From: Gavia stellata
Taxonomy: Eukaryota; Chordata; Aves; Gaviiformes; Gaviidae
Assembly: GCF_030936135.1 (NCBI RefSeq)
Contig: NC_082596.1
Span: 96,828,449-96,892,448 of the forward strand
Length of the DNA: 64,000 nt
Direction of reading: 5' to 3'
Shown: positions 50,601 through 62,100 of the stretch, piece by piece
Layout: each line of letters starts with the position of its first letter
Position numbering within the stretch: the stretch's first letter is position 1
The notes under the pieces: model-generated
Told to the model about the DNA's origin: nothing
What the model saw: only the letters and a program-made list of their open reading frames with translations
Database searches by the model: none
Position numbers and translations under genes: made by a program

Positions 50601-53600
50601 GTGGAAGTAGAGATGTGCTCCCCAATATTTCTGGACAATGTTGTGTACTGGCATTTTGACTTAATGGTTTTTTCCTTCACTGCCCACAAGAACGGGACTG
50701 TCTTCTCTGCCCTTTCCCACATTTGTATCTTAGGGGAAGGGCTTTCTTTTCTCTTTGAGGACTGGGCTTTATTTTCTTCTGGGTAAAAAAATATGCTACG
50801 GCTTTAGGTAAACTTTAGCCTTGTGCTAGGTATCCTGCCAGCCATGCTGCATTTTGGGGAGTCCGACCAAGACAGTAAGCTTTTGAGGCTCCTCAGTGAC
50901 AGGAATTCAGTTTCCCCTGGGCCCTGACAACTCCGTTTAAACAGCTAACAACAATTCTCTAGGTACATTTGGGAATGGCCTGCGTTTTTAAGAAATACAA
51001 AGAGGAACTTGCAGCTGTGAAGCATGTGAGTCAAGTGAATTGCAATGTACAAATATGTTTTGAGGTTGCTACTAATAAAGTGGACAGAAACCATGAGTCT
51101 TGGACAAGAGTCTGTCCAGTGTCTCACTCTTTGAGATGCTTATTATTATTTTTATTAGTTGTTATATTTAGCATATCATTTTCTGTGCTGTTCTAAAGCT
51201 GGGAATCTTTATGCCCAAAAAGTACATAGTCTAGAAATTGCATTTAGAGTTTTAAGTTGCTGCAGGCTACCGCCATATGTTTATAGTTTTTTTCTTTTCA
51301 TAAGGTGCCTGTTAGGCAGACTAAGGGTGATTTAGAGAAGGGATATGTTTCCTTCTTTCTCGCCTTTTTTATGTCGTGAATATTACTTTCAGCCAGTTTG
51401 TCCCACAGAGTTCTTTTTGGTACATCAAAGTTGTAAGCCAAATCTCTCAGCTGCGGTGTGCGTGCTAAAAACCCCGTAATAGAAATTTCCAATCCTGCAC
51501 GTATGCCAGATCAATTAAATTCTTAACTCGAGCTGAAAAAAAATAGAACTGCTTCTGTTTTGGTTTCAGCCTGAGAAAACTTGGTCCAGACTTTGAGTTT
51601 ACAAAACTCAAAGCCAAGCGAAAAGAAGGTTTTCTGTTGTTGTTTGTAAAGTTGACTGATAACTAAGCTGGTGTTGTATGCGGTTCCTTTTTGGGTGATG
51701 TTCCAAACGACCGGCCTTAATGTGAGTGTTTTTCACAGGAGGATGACATAGATGGACGCCTGGGATGTGGTTTTCTGATTGATAGTCACTTCCCCCCCCC
51801 GCCCCCCGAAGCGCAGTGATAATGATGAAAATTCTCATGGCCTATTGCCACGGTGCAGACTGGCTTTCTGAGACCCGGGAACGTCCCTTTCAGTTTTGGA
51901 TATAAAGCAGAAATTCATGTGTTGGAATAGCATTTCCTCTAATCATTTATTAAAAGCTGTACTGCACTGGAGTAAGATTGTAAGAAGAAGGTAGTCTTTC
52001 TGCTACTGAGGCCTTTATCTTAAGTTTGAAAAGCTTTTAGCAATGTTATGTTTTTTGTTCTAGTTATTCAACATATAGTGGGGGACACAGTACTATCACT
52101 TTGTCAGACAAGAGGCTTCGTGTTACTTAAAAGCTGGAGTTACAGGATGCTACAGGAACTGTAACTTGTGAATTATTTATAACTTGGAAGAAATAGTGGT
52201 TGTCCTAATGGCAAATAATTTTGAAGCTGGCTTTTTCTTTTTTTTCAAGTCTGTCTGTGATGCCTTGAACCAATAAAAACTACAAAGAAAAGAAGCAGCC
52301 GCAGAGAGAAGCTCTCATGTCCTGTTCCACTGCCCTCTTTTTCCTATCTGTGGTGCAAATGTCCTGTGTGTAGCTCTTGCGTTTTGCCCTCAGTAATGAC
52401 GTTGTGAATGTGGAGACCAGTAAGCTGCTTAATGCCGTGTTTTTATGATGACTTTAAGCCTGCACTGCACTGAAAGAGGCGGTTTAGCCTTCCTCTGGTT
52501 GCCCATTCCCCCTCTCTTCTGCAAGCCAACATGTGTACCGGGTGATAACTCCCACCGCAGATTGGCGACTTTCCAGGTTAAAACTGATGTGACAGAATAT
52601 GTTTGATTTTTAATGTGGATTCATTTAATATTGCAGTTTGTGATGTAGCTGTAAAAACACTTGGTCTGGGGAAGGTGTTGCAGGGCCACAAAATGAAGTG
52701 GCAAGGGAGGGGTAGGATTGCTTTTGTTAGCTATAGCGTGGGCTTAAATGGGCTGTGAAATGGTGACTAAATAGGAGTCAAGATACATGTTTTATTTCCT
52801 AGCAAACAAAATTAGCTGTCCTTGTCTGTTCTAAGGATTGTTCGGGCATGGATTTTGCTGTACTGTCCTACTGCTGGAAGCATGGTGAATATTAAATAAG
52901 GTTGAAATGAAGTTAGGCCACACAGGTGAAAATGAAGCTGAAGATGTTTGTGCCTGTGGTAGTGCCATGATAATTTCCAAAGTGCTAGAATATGTTAGAA
53001 GAGGATTAAAAGCGTACTCCTGTTGTTAAGTGTTATATTTGCTTGGGTAGGATTTGAACAATTTTAAACTTAAACAAGAGAAGAAAAAAGGGGAAGAAAA
53101 TAAAACTAAGATAGCTGTGCTACTGGAAGCTGAGTTCCACCACTAAATGTGGTAGAAGAACTACTCTTTTTAATTCAACACCCACACACGCCCACCCCAT
53201 GATACAGGAGCCCCACCGTGGAAGTGAAGCCAGTGTACCATTCTACTTTCTACAGCAAGGACCTGGTTGCAGAAGGGAGTTCCTCCAGAAAATTCCCATG
53301 GCTTTGTTTGTTTTGTCTTGTGCTAGTGAAGAATAAGTTGAGGTAGCTTTAGCTTCTCTTGTTAAAACCACTCGTGTCTGTTGAATGTGTAGGTGAACTG
53401 ACACGCTGATCTATTTTTTACCCCAGGTTCCCAAGTAGGGAGAAGGCCAAACCATGTCAAATCAAGCTACAAAACCCAAGGTTTCCTTTAATTACAGGAA
53501 CATGCCTTTTTCTCACCGCTGAAGCCAGCACTGGTGACCCTGCTGATCTTTCCTTCATGGTATAGTGCTGTGGCCATATCAATACAACTAAAGAGCTGCA

Positions 53601-53813
53601 TATGAAATAGGGTCACTGAAATTATCAGGCTTAAAAAATAGTTATGCCAATGCTCTCCTCTTCTTCACCCACCTCCTCATCTTTAAATGGTCTGGCTTCA
53701 GTGCAAGCCTGCAAAGACTTCCGAGTGGCACAGTTTAGGGAACGGTGGGACACAAGGACCTCTTTAGCTTTGCTGCGGATTAAAAAGAGATGTGGAACTG
53801 CACCCTCAGTTTC
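47634..53813. other. Intron 1 DNA
   Basis: T- and G-rich unique intron sequence. The block 48,400-48,560 contains a perfect octamer ATGCAAAT (48470-48477) beside GGATTAACGGGGCATTAACT and may be conserved. A C9GC6G tract lies at 51792-51808. A small open frame on the - strand at 51298-51492 is listed separately. Confidence 0.5.
51298..51492 (-). other. Short frame resembling a pipsqueak-type helix-turn-helix
   Basis: The - strand translates to a peptide containing LRDLAYNFDVPKRTLWDKL. This resembles the recognition part of pipsqueak/Tigger-type HTH domains (L-R-x-A-A-x-x-[FY]-x-[IV]-P-x-x-T-L-x-x-[KR]-[LV]). The open frame is about 70 codons between stops and begins with TTG, not ATG. It could be a relic of a pogo/Tigger-like DNA transposon or chance. 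No transposase core or terminal repeats were seen nearby. Confidence 0.2.
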
Positions 53814-53930
53814 GATCCAGCAAGGAGCTGTAGCACGTGCCTGTCTCAAATGTATGAATACTCTTATTGACGTCAATTGAAGTACTTGGAGCTTGTGAGT
53901 TAAGCACATGCCGAAGTGCTTTTCAGGGCT
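53814..53930. repeat. Ancient palindromic interspersed repeat (family name unsure)
   Basis: The two halves mirror each other: GATCCAGCAAGGAGCTGTAG and GTAGCACGTGCC on the left, TTAAGCACATGCCGAAGTGC on the right, around ATTGACGTCAATTGAAGT. This resembles an old palindromic repeat common in reptile and bird genomes (…AAGCACATGCTTAAGTGCTTTGCTGG…). Here the centre has mutated to a perfect CRE, TGACGTCA at 53868-53875. Confidence 0.5.
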
Positions 53931-56900
53931 TGAGATTTTGCCATTCCTGTGTAAGAGTGTGTGCAAGTATTGGCAGGCAGGAATGTTAGTCTTCTAAGAG
54001 GGTGATAGCCATTTAATGGTTTTAATGGCTTTACTAGATGTTGTCCTGCCTGCTTTCTTTTCTGAACGGTTTCTTTTTTCTTTTCCAGCGTCTTCTCTTA
54101 ATATTTTATTTAAATGTAATAACTGTTCTTTTTCTTTCCTTACTTTTCATTATAGTGTGCACAGTACTGGCAGTTTTTACAGTTCACTTCCACCTGCCCC
54201 CCGCCCCCCCCGTCTTCTAGTCCCATGCTTTTCTCTTTTTCTCATTTCTGTGTATTTCTCCGATTGGGCTCCTCTATCCACGTCGTCTCTGTCTCAGGAA
54301 ATTAGCTGTTACGAAGCTGCTGGCACCTCTTTGCAAGAAAGCAAAACGAACTATTGTTGCGGTATTTTTTTCTTTTCCTGAAGGCCAAAGGGGGAGATGG
54401 GGAAAGGTTCCTGCAGTTCGTTTTGGGGGCAGCTCCATAGGAAGTACTTTGGAAGGGGAGGGATTGCACTGTTGCTACTTGTCTCTCAAGCCTGCGTGCA
54501 GAATTTGAGTGTTGGTTATAGAAAATACTGGGTGTATACTTACATTTTTGCAAGGCTCAGCAAACTGTTAATGCGCAAATACTGTGGAGGAAAAGTGGAA
54601 CGTGGCCCTGCTCATCCCTTTTTACAGTCCTTTTATGAACTTTTGGGAAATCGAATCCTGCTGATGTGAGCATTCAGGAAAAGCTAATTTCATAATTCAC
54701 CTACATTAAAGGCTTTTATTTATAAAACATTAATATTCATGCTCTTTCAGTCAAGAGCAGCATTACGTGACACGACTGACCAGTCGTAAAAACCAGTGCA
54801 CATTATTGAAAGGATCTTTGCAGTCTCCATTTGAGTATGACCTTCCAAAATAGCTAAAGGCAGTCAGATTTCTTCCAGGCTGGGTGGCAGACCGGTTATA
54901 ATGATTTCTGGGCCCTCTTGCTTTGGAGAGCAGGAGTACAATTTTCAGCATAAATATGTTAAGAGAAGTACGGTCTCTTAAAGTCTTCTGGGTAATATAA
55001 TTTCTTTATATCATACTTAGTGTTTCATGATACTACTACTTCAGCTGGCTGCTATGAAAGCTGGTGGTGTATCATGCAGAAGAAGGAGATGTGTTTATGA
55101 TGTAGGTAATCATGTTTTTTCCCCTCATAAGCATCTTTTCTTGTACTCTTGTTGATTCCTCTTCCTTTTGTGGTGTCATTTTATGCCCGTTACTATTGCA
55201 GTCAAGGACGCAGTGAAATGAATCCCTTGGGGGTATTTTAGAAATTACTGGTTCACTAATTTGGATGGAGGAGAGTGAAGAGATAAACTATTATTTCCCT
55301 TTTTTTTTTCCCCACCAACTTTTCACAGATCCTGCCAGGGATGAATCTGTTGTTTTCTTCCCTTACAGACAGCCTGTTATAACCCCTGGTCTATTCACGG
55401 CTGATGACTGTTGAGGCCATTCCTGCTAGGCTCTGCCTCCTGGCCCAAATGGGACCAGGAGCGGTGTTCCTGCACGCACGCCTGTCCGTACGTGTCCTGC
55501 TTTCCCCTCTGGAATAGCGTTGAGTTGACCACAGGGATTCCCTGGCAAAGCGGTCAGAAGCTTTTTTTAGCTGTTGGGAAGGTTTTTTTCTGGATATGCC
55601 TTTGCTTCTTTCTTTTCTTTCTCTCCTTTTCGTGTCCCTGTTCAGCTTGCATAACCACGAGTAGGTGTGTGGTACCGACTGAGGGACTGCCTGGTTATCA
55701 GCTCTGCAGAATCCGTCTCCTTCACACAAGCTCTTTTCAGAGGCGCTTCAGAGCATTGTCATTTTATCGCCTGCACGCTACAAGCATGACTGCAGCTACG
55801 TCTGGGGCTTTGTCAGGGAAGCGTGAGTGTGCTCAGCTCTGGAGAGCTAACCTGCCTTCCGGCAGAGTTTGTGAAACCAAGGTTAGTATAATGTGAGAAA
55901 AATGGCCAGGATGTGGAGTTCTGCTTGTGTGGAGGTTGGAGTTCTGCGTGTGTGGAGGATGGCTTGCCCTGAGTTCCCGGTTAGGTCCTACCACTGTCCC
56001 TGTCTTTAGCCATCTCGGCAATATTTTTGCTGCTTTTACTTTCGTGTGCTCCCTCAGTCATGGTGTCGTGGTCATGCCTTCAGAAGATCAGCTACAGCGT
56101 GGCTGACAGGCGTGATAGCTTAGGAGGGAAGTGCTTCTTCATCTTTTACAATGGAAGAATATACATAATCACACTATACTGTTGTCTTTGGAAGAAGACT
56201 TTGAAGATGTCTGTTCAGGCATGCTTTTGAAGGTGTTCTGAAATTTGCTCTCAACTATCTTCTGTATAGATGATTTATCACCATTCTTCTGTTCTCATGG
56301 AGCAATAAACTGCATCTGGGCTGAAAGGTTATCCTTTTCCCTTAAAAGGCTTCATACTTTTACACCACTTCTTCCTTTATTCCATGCTCTCCAAATGTGC
56401 AGGTGTTTTTTTCCCCACCAGAGAAGACCCAGTATTTTAATCAGGAACCCAGGTGTTACAAAGCTGAAGCTTTGAAAACTCATTCCTCAGTGGAAGAATG
56501 CCATTGAGATAGTTCCAGCTGGTTTCCAAATTTCCAATCCACTAGACTTTCTCAGTGATTAGATCACCTTCTTCAATAAAAGCAACGATCTGCAGTTGAT
56601 CTGAGGGAATTAATACATAGTTTAATTTCAACATACGTGAATAATGTTAAGCCCATGCATAAACTAGTCTAGTTAAAGACAAGAACAAAATAATAGGTGA
56701 TCTCTTGAGGCAGCCCTTTGAAACAAGAAGTAATATATAAATTTTTAAGCATGAAAGAAAGAAGATTGAATAGCTGGCATTATTTGAGACAAAAGACTGT
56801 AAGAACAATTCTAAGACTGGCTGAGTGACCTACTGTTCAGCTTAGAAACTAGGACAAGATCTAGTAAGGGAAATCTCAGTTATAGCAGACGGGTTATCAG

Positions 56901-59900
56901 GGCTCCTAATCCTGTCATAGATAAGAGAATATAAAACTGTCAAAAACAGGGTTTTAAATCTGCATCTCCCACGTTGCTGTCATTTGCATGGCTTTTTTTT
57001 TTTTTTCTTTTTTTTTTAATTGGTTTGGTTGGTTGTTCGTGCAGGAAATCCCTAGAGAGAAACGAAGAATATTTCCACAATGACACGACCTTTAGGTTCT
57101 TGAAGGTGCAAGTATCAGCTCTCAGGGTTACCCGTAACAAAATTTTAGTTGTGCCTCTTGCGTTCACGTATTTAATACTTGGTTCATGCCTCAGCATGAG
57201 AAAGTTCTCTGGAGCAAAGTGTAATGCTATACAGCCTCATCTAATGATATTTTCCAGTGCCTGGCTTGTCTAATGCCTATCTAAGTAAACTTTCTCAGCT
57301 CTTCTGTGTTGGCGAGGTCCGTGATCTCACTGTTCTTTCTGTAGGAGATTCATGCGTCTGGCTCTTCCTGGACTAGGTTGAAGAGCTGCTTTATTGTCGC
57401 TTCTGAAAAGTACCTCTGCCCACATTTTCTCGGCACAGCGAGGCTCCTTGTTATTGTCAGTTTAACTTTCTGGTGTGGAGGACTGACGCAAATATTACTA
57501 GGGCTTAATAAACAACCTACCTTTGGATGACTATTACTGTTGTGATAAAAATGATACAAGGTTGGTTGCTCATTGATTTATGCTTTTTGGCCATCTTCCA
57601 GGATGCAACTGTAACTTCATTACACAAGCGTTTCAGAACAGTACAGAGTTGTCCATTTATTTCCTTCAACTGTTATTGAGCTGACAGCTTGCCTTTGGAG
57701 GGTCATACATTCAAAAGCTGCCAATTGGATCTTACTTCATTTTAGCCAAATGTGGCAGAGTCTGAAGTTCATTTTCTCCGTAATACCCCTCCACTTTTTT
57801 TCCCCCTTAAGTTTTTTACTTTCTGCTCTCTCTCCCTTCCTTCCCTTCCCCTCAGTTCCTCCTGCTGAAAATAAAAAAGGCCTGGGAACAGAGGCAATGC
57901 CACAAATAAAAAGAATTAGGTTTTTTGTTGTTGCTGCCTGTAATTTTGGTTTCTGTTAATAAGACTTTAGTTTCTCTGGCTAGCTCAGTTCTGCGTTGTG
58001 GAGGAACGCATGGGTTTCAAAAATGGTAAATGGAAGATATTTTTCATCTTGCTATTTCTGCTAACCATATTCCTACCTCTAAGTTAGCTGCTTATTTCCA
58101 AGTTGCTCCTTGTGACTTTGTTTTCCTCCTCCTGCTTAATCAGTGCTCTCCACTGCTCTTTTGGTACCTTTACTTTGGCACCATTTGGAAGTCTGTGTGA
58201 AGTCGTCATCCAGAAGTCTCCGTACTTAGCTGAGTAATCCTATAGAAGGAGGAGAAGCAGGGGGAAGACAAACCACACACAGTATCTGCCTACGTACTAC
58301 TCACAATCAGAAAGCGTATTTCTGCTGTGGTACCCAGAGAAATGGTTTCCTCACGTTGAGAAGTTGTGAGGACAGGCTTAAAATTTTTTCCTGTCGGTGG
58401 GATAGCACCTTGGATTCTTCTGGGTGTTTTACACAACTTAGCTGCTTTTTTCGCATGTCTCTGTACATTGCTGGAAAAATGCATGTTTTTGTGGTTCAGT
58501 CTTAATAACTAAGGGTTCTTAATAACTCAGCGAGATGAGCTGAAGAGTCTATTTTATAAATTAGACAACTTTATTTGAATTTCTTCAGTCTCCCCTAAAT
58601 ACGATGTTAAATGTCATTCCCGACTCTTTTTTCACTAAATATTTATGCACTCGAAAAGTGGAAGAATAATATAATCAATATCTGACTAAATATCACTATT
58701 TAATGCATTAAGCTGCTTGCTTTAGCCTCAAAAGAAACTCTTAACAGGGGTATTAGATGAAAGCATGCATATGTCCATTTCCTCTAAGAGTCTGTCTCAA
58801 ATTTCTTCTGATCTCAAGATCGATAATTTTGATAGTTATTTTAAATTTCATCTGTTTATACATTCATTTTATAGAAGTTTGTCATATGTTTTATAACTTT
58901 AATGTGGGTTATTTCTTAATTTTGCCTTGTTTCCTACTTAAGCGATATTCTCTAATTACCCGATTCACTGTGGTTGTGTGTAAATGAAACCGAAATCTGT
59001 TGTCAATTAGCAATCAATGGGGTATCCATATTTTTAAATGTTATAAATTGCCTATTAGAGCTAATTTTCCAGGGCATCTCTATCTCTGTCCTTAATGTAA
59101 TGCAGAATATTTTACAATAATGCCTAGGTTAACAATGATAGTCTTGCTGTATTGTGCAAAAAAGGCTTCTGTGCAGACCCAGCTGGGTTTCAGGCTTAAT
59201 TCATTGCTCTATGGTGGGATCACCACAGCTGCTGTGGGGCCTTTACAAATGCAAAAAAGCTGTCAGTGTTTGTTTCATCAGATGCATAAGTGATGAGGCC
59301 AAGTTGAGGAATCCATTCCGGCGCTCGGTGTGCATGCTGGAGGCATTATTGTTTACAGAATTAGTTTCTTAATGCTTTAAAATACACGGTGCGTGTTTTG
59401 CCTTAGAGCAAAATATTTTAGGAGTAAGGTGGTTTAAGGATCCTCTTCAATTTAGTCCCCTCTTTAACAGCTTTTGCCCTGATTCATGTAAATGTATGCA
59501 CCTGAATTACTGCGCTGTACCTGCCTTGGTCGCGAGTAAGTCAGTTCCCCTTCTGTCTTGTGCATCTTTTTTTGCTCGTACTTTGATTATAAAATAATTG
59601 CACAGCTTTAAGGCAGATTTCCGTGTGCCACCCCCCCTGCCCCCCCAATCTGTCAACTGGGGGAGTTGCTGCTAACAGTCTCCTATGGTCACCAGAAGTC
59701 AGAGTACTTCTTTTGGCTGTCAAGGCTTGAACGAGGTTCCTTGCAGCCAATTAGAGAATAACGATGATTGGTTTCAGAGGGTGCTGCTTAAGAATGCAAA
59801 GCATGCCTCTGCGGTGGGGCCAAGCGCCCAGTTCCTCTACCAATTCTCCTTTCCTTTGCTTGAGGCTCCAGGAATGTAACACGGAGTAGGGCTTTTGCTT

Positions 59901-59999
59901 GTATGATGCCAGACTGGCTTTTGGGAGGTAGAAGGGGGGGGTTCGGGTCTTAAATTGTTTTTCTCTGGGAGCGTTCATGTGATCTTCCAGTCTTTGTTG
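53931..59999. other. Intron 1 DNA
   Basis: Unique T-rich intron sequence with short C- and T-tracts (for example 54195-54211 and 56993-57018). Stretches 54,680-54,780 and 58,985-59,110 (GTCAATTAGCAATCAATGGG, AGAGCTAATTTTCC) have conserved-element texture. The 161-codon frame at 55,411-55,896 (+) has no recognisable domain. Confidence 0.5.
55914..55959. repeat. 23-bp tandem duplication
   Basis: Two adjacent copies of TGGAGTTCTGC[T/G]TGTGTGGAGG plus one base, differing at two positions. It looks like a small recent replication-slippage event in the intron. Confidence 0.85.
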
Positions 60000-60300
60000 C
60001 AGTCTGTTGGCTGTGTGCGCGAGGTTTCATTAGGGCACGCCACCCTTCCCCGTATCATGTAACTCCGCCGATAATAGGCATTGCAGGAATTTTAACTAAT
60101 GCGCTGTTTAAGCCGTCGTCGCTATGATTTTATTAAATGTGCTTGCAGCGTGGAATTTTGCTAATGCTGTAGAGTGATCTGTTATGCAAATTGAATGTAA
60201 GAACGGGCTAGCGGGGATTTGTTGTCTGTATATTGGAGACCTGTCTTTCGCGTTTGGAAATGAAATGAGCTAAATGGTGTCGGCGTAGGCTGCCGCTGAA
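60000..60300. promoter_or_regulatory. Candidate intronic enhancer with octamer site
   Basis: A perfect POU octamer ATGCAAAT lies at 60184-60191, near AATTTTAACTAATGCGC, TTTTGCTAATGCTG and several preserved CpGs (GTCGTCGC, AGCGTGG, TCGCGTTTGG). CpG-bearing, homeodomain-rich sequence in an AT-rich intron suggests constraint. This is inferred from texture. Confidence 0.35.
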
Positions 60301-60599
60301 ACGTTCAGGCAGCCTTTGCTTTCCTGGTTGGGGGTGCAATATTGTCACCAGAGGGGATGAGTTTTGTTTGTAGGGAGGCACGCCTGCCTGGAAGCATGCT
60401 TGCGGGCGGGCATTTCGGTGGGCACGCAGGGGGTGAGTTGAACAACGTGAGCGCAGGGTAGCTTAGGCACACTCATACACAAATTAGATGATGAGATTTA
60501 TTCTGGCTGGTCGTCATGGCCGGGCAAAGCTGTGTTCTCGCTTAAGCTCTTCTGCCATAATGCAGGCAGATTCCTATGCTGGAGCAAATGCCGTTCAGC

Positions 60600-62100
60600 T
60601 CAGCGCACGGCCGGTAGTATGCATGTTTGTTGGCTAAACCGTTGGCCTGTGGCTAAAGCAGCACTTCTCCAGGTGTGATGTGTGACGAGGACACTCTTGA
60701 GTCCTGCCAGGTGAAGCGAGAAGACAGGGGGGTTCGGCTTCGGGGGGGTTCGGCTTCGTTTCCAGCATTGCGGCTCTGCTGAGGCACATGAGCTGCTGCA
60801 ACCCAGCAGACGTGAGAGAAGGATTTGCCTCCTCCCCGTGCTTGTTGCTGCTCTCTTGGCCTCTGTTATCTGTAGGCTCAGGCTCAAAACATGACCAACC
60901 TCCTTTCCTCGTGCTGTTCCAGGGAGCAAGTTGCTTGCAGCGCTTCCTCTGCCAGCGCTTTGTAGCTAGAAAAGCAGCAGCAGCCAAAAGAAATCCCCAT
61001 CTGGCTGCCCGTGCCCTCTGTCCCTCCCTTTCCCGCACCTCGTTTACAGTCGCTGTAAGCGCTACCATTTATTTCCCTTGGAGTCTCTGTTGCTGTTTTA
61101 TTATTTGTGGTTTGCTGCGGGGCTGGAAATGGTGTGGGAGGGCTGCTTTTGGGGGGTGCGGAGCGGGGTATAGCGGCAGCGAGCGCTTAGGAGGAGCTGA
61201 GCCATCGGTGCTGGGTCCGTCCCTCCGGTCTATAAATCGAGGGAAGAAAGATAGCGGGCTTTAAACTGCAGCTGGTGAAACTGCAGCATAGCGCTTTCTC
61301 TTGACAGAGAGGGAAATGGGTTGAATGTTTTTTGAGGGAGGTGGTTTTAAGAAAAACCAAAACCTCCGTGGCAAAAGGCCTGTCCATTTATTAACGTTAG
61401 GGCCCTGCTCGGCCTCACGGTGCAGTAGCTTGGCTTTGCACGGATGGAAATAAAGTGTCTGAGCGCGTCGTGTGGGGCATTTGTATTTTGGGGGCACGGA
61501 GCAGCCTTTGGTGGTGCCTGCGCAGGCGAGGCTGAGCTGGGAAGCTGCTGTTTCGGGTGTGCGCACGGCGCGGTGGATGGGCCCCTACGCTGATTGATGC
61601 CCCCGCGCTGGAAACGTGCTTTTGCGAGACACAGGGAGTCCTCTCAGGCAGAGAACGGGTGCCGGGAGGTGAGGTCTGCGCCCGTGGGGCGGTTGTTCCC
61701 GACACACAGGCTGCTCCCAAGCCCCGTCCCCACACAGAGCGGCCCGGTTGCTGCTGGGGACCCTAATAAGAGGCCAAATTCTGTCCTGAATGGCGAGTGC
61801 TCCCTGAGGGGATGGGGGACAGGCGAGCCCACCTCCTGAGGCCTCCCTTAGCATCATTTTCCCTCTGGCTCTCTGCTCTTCCGTAGGTTGGGTAGCAGAA
61901 GCAAAGAAAGGTTGATTAAATGCAAAAAGTGGAAGGAGCAGAAGGGGAACGGGTCTTTTTTCCCTTCTCCCAGGGCAGCGGCGGCAGGCTGGTTAGCTGC
62001 CCGCGCTGCTGTCCCGGGGGCAGCCGCCGCCGCTGCTGCATCCCTGCCCGCTGCAGCGTCCTCGCTTCTGCTGCGAGCCCTGGCTGGCGCTTGAGTTTCA
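60600..62100. promoter_or_regulatory. GC-rich hump in intron 1, possible internal promoter
   Basis: The GC and CpG content is raised relative to the rest of the intron, with a GCC/GCT triplet patch at 62020-62060 and a TATAAAT at 61231-61237 in a GC-rich setting. It may be a small CpG island driving an internal or alternative transcript. The frames of up to 158 codons here overlap on both strands and look non-coding. Confidence 0.3.
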
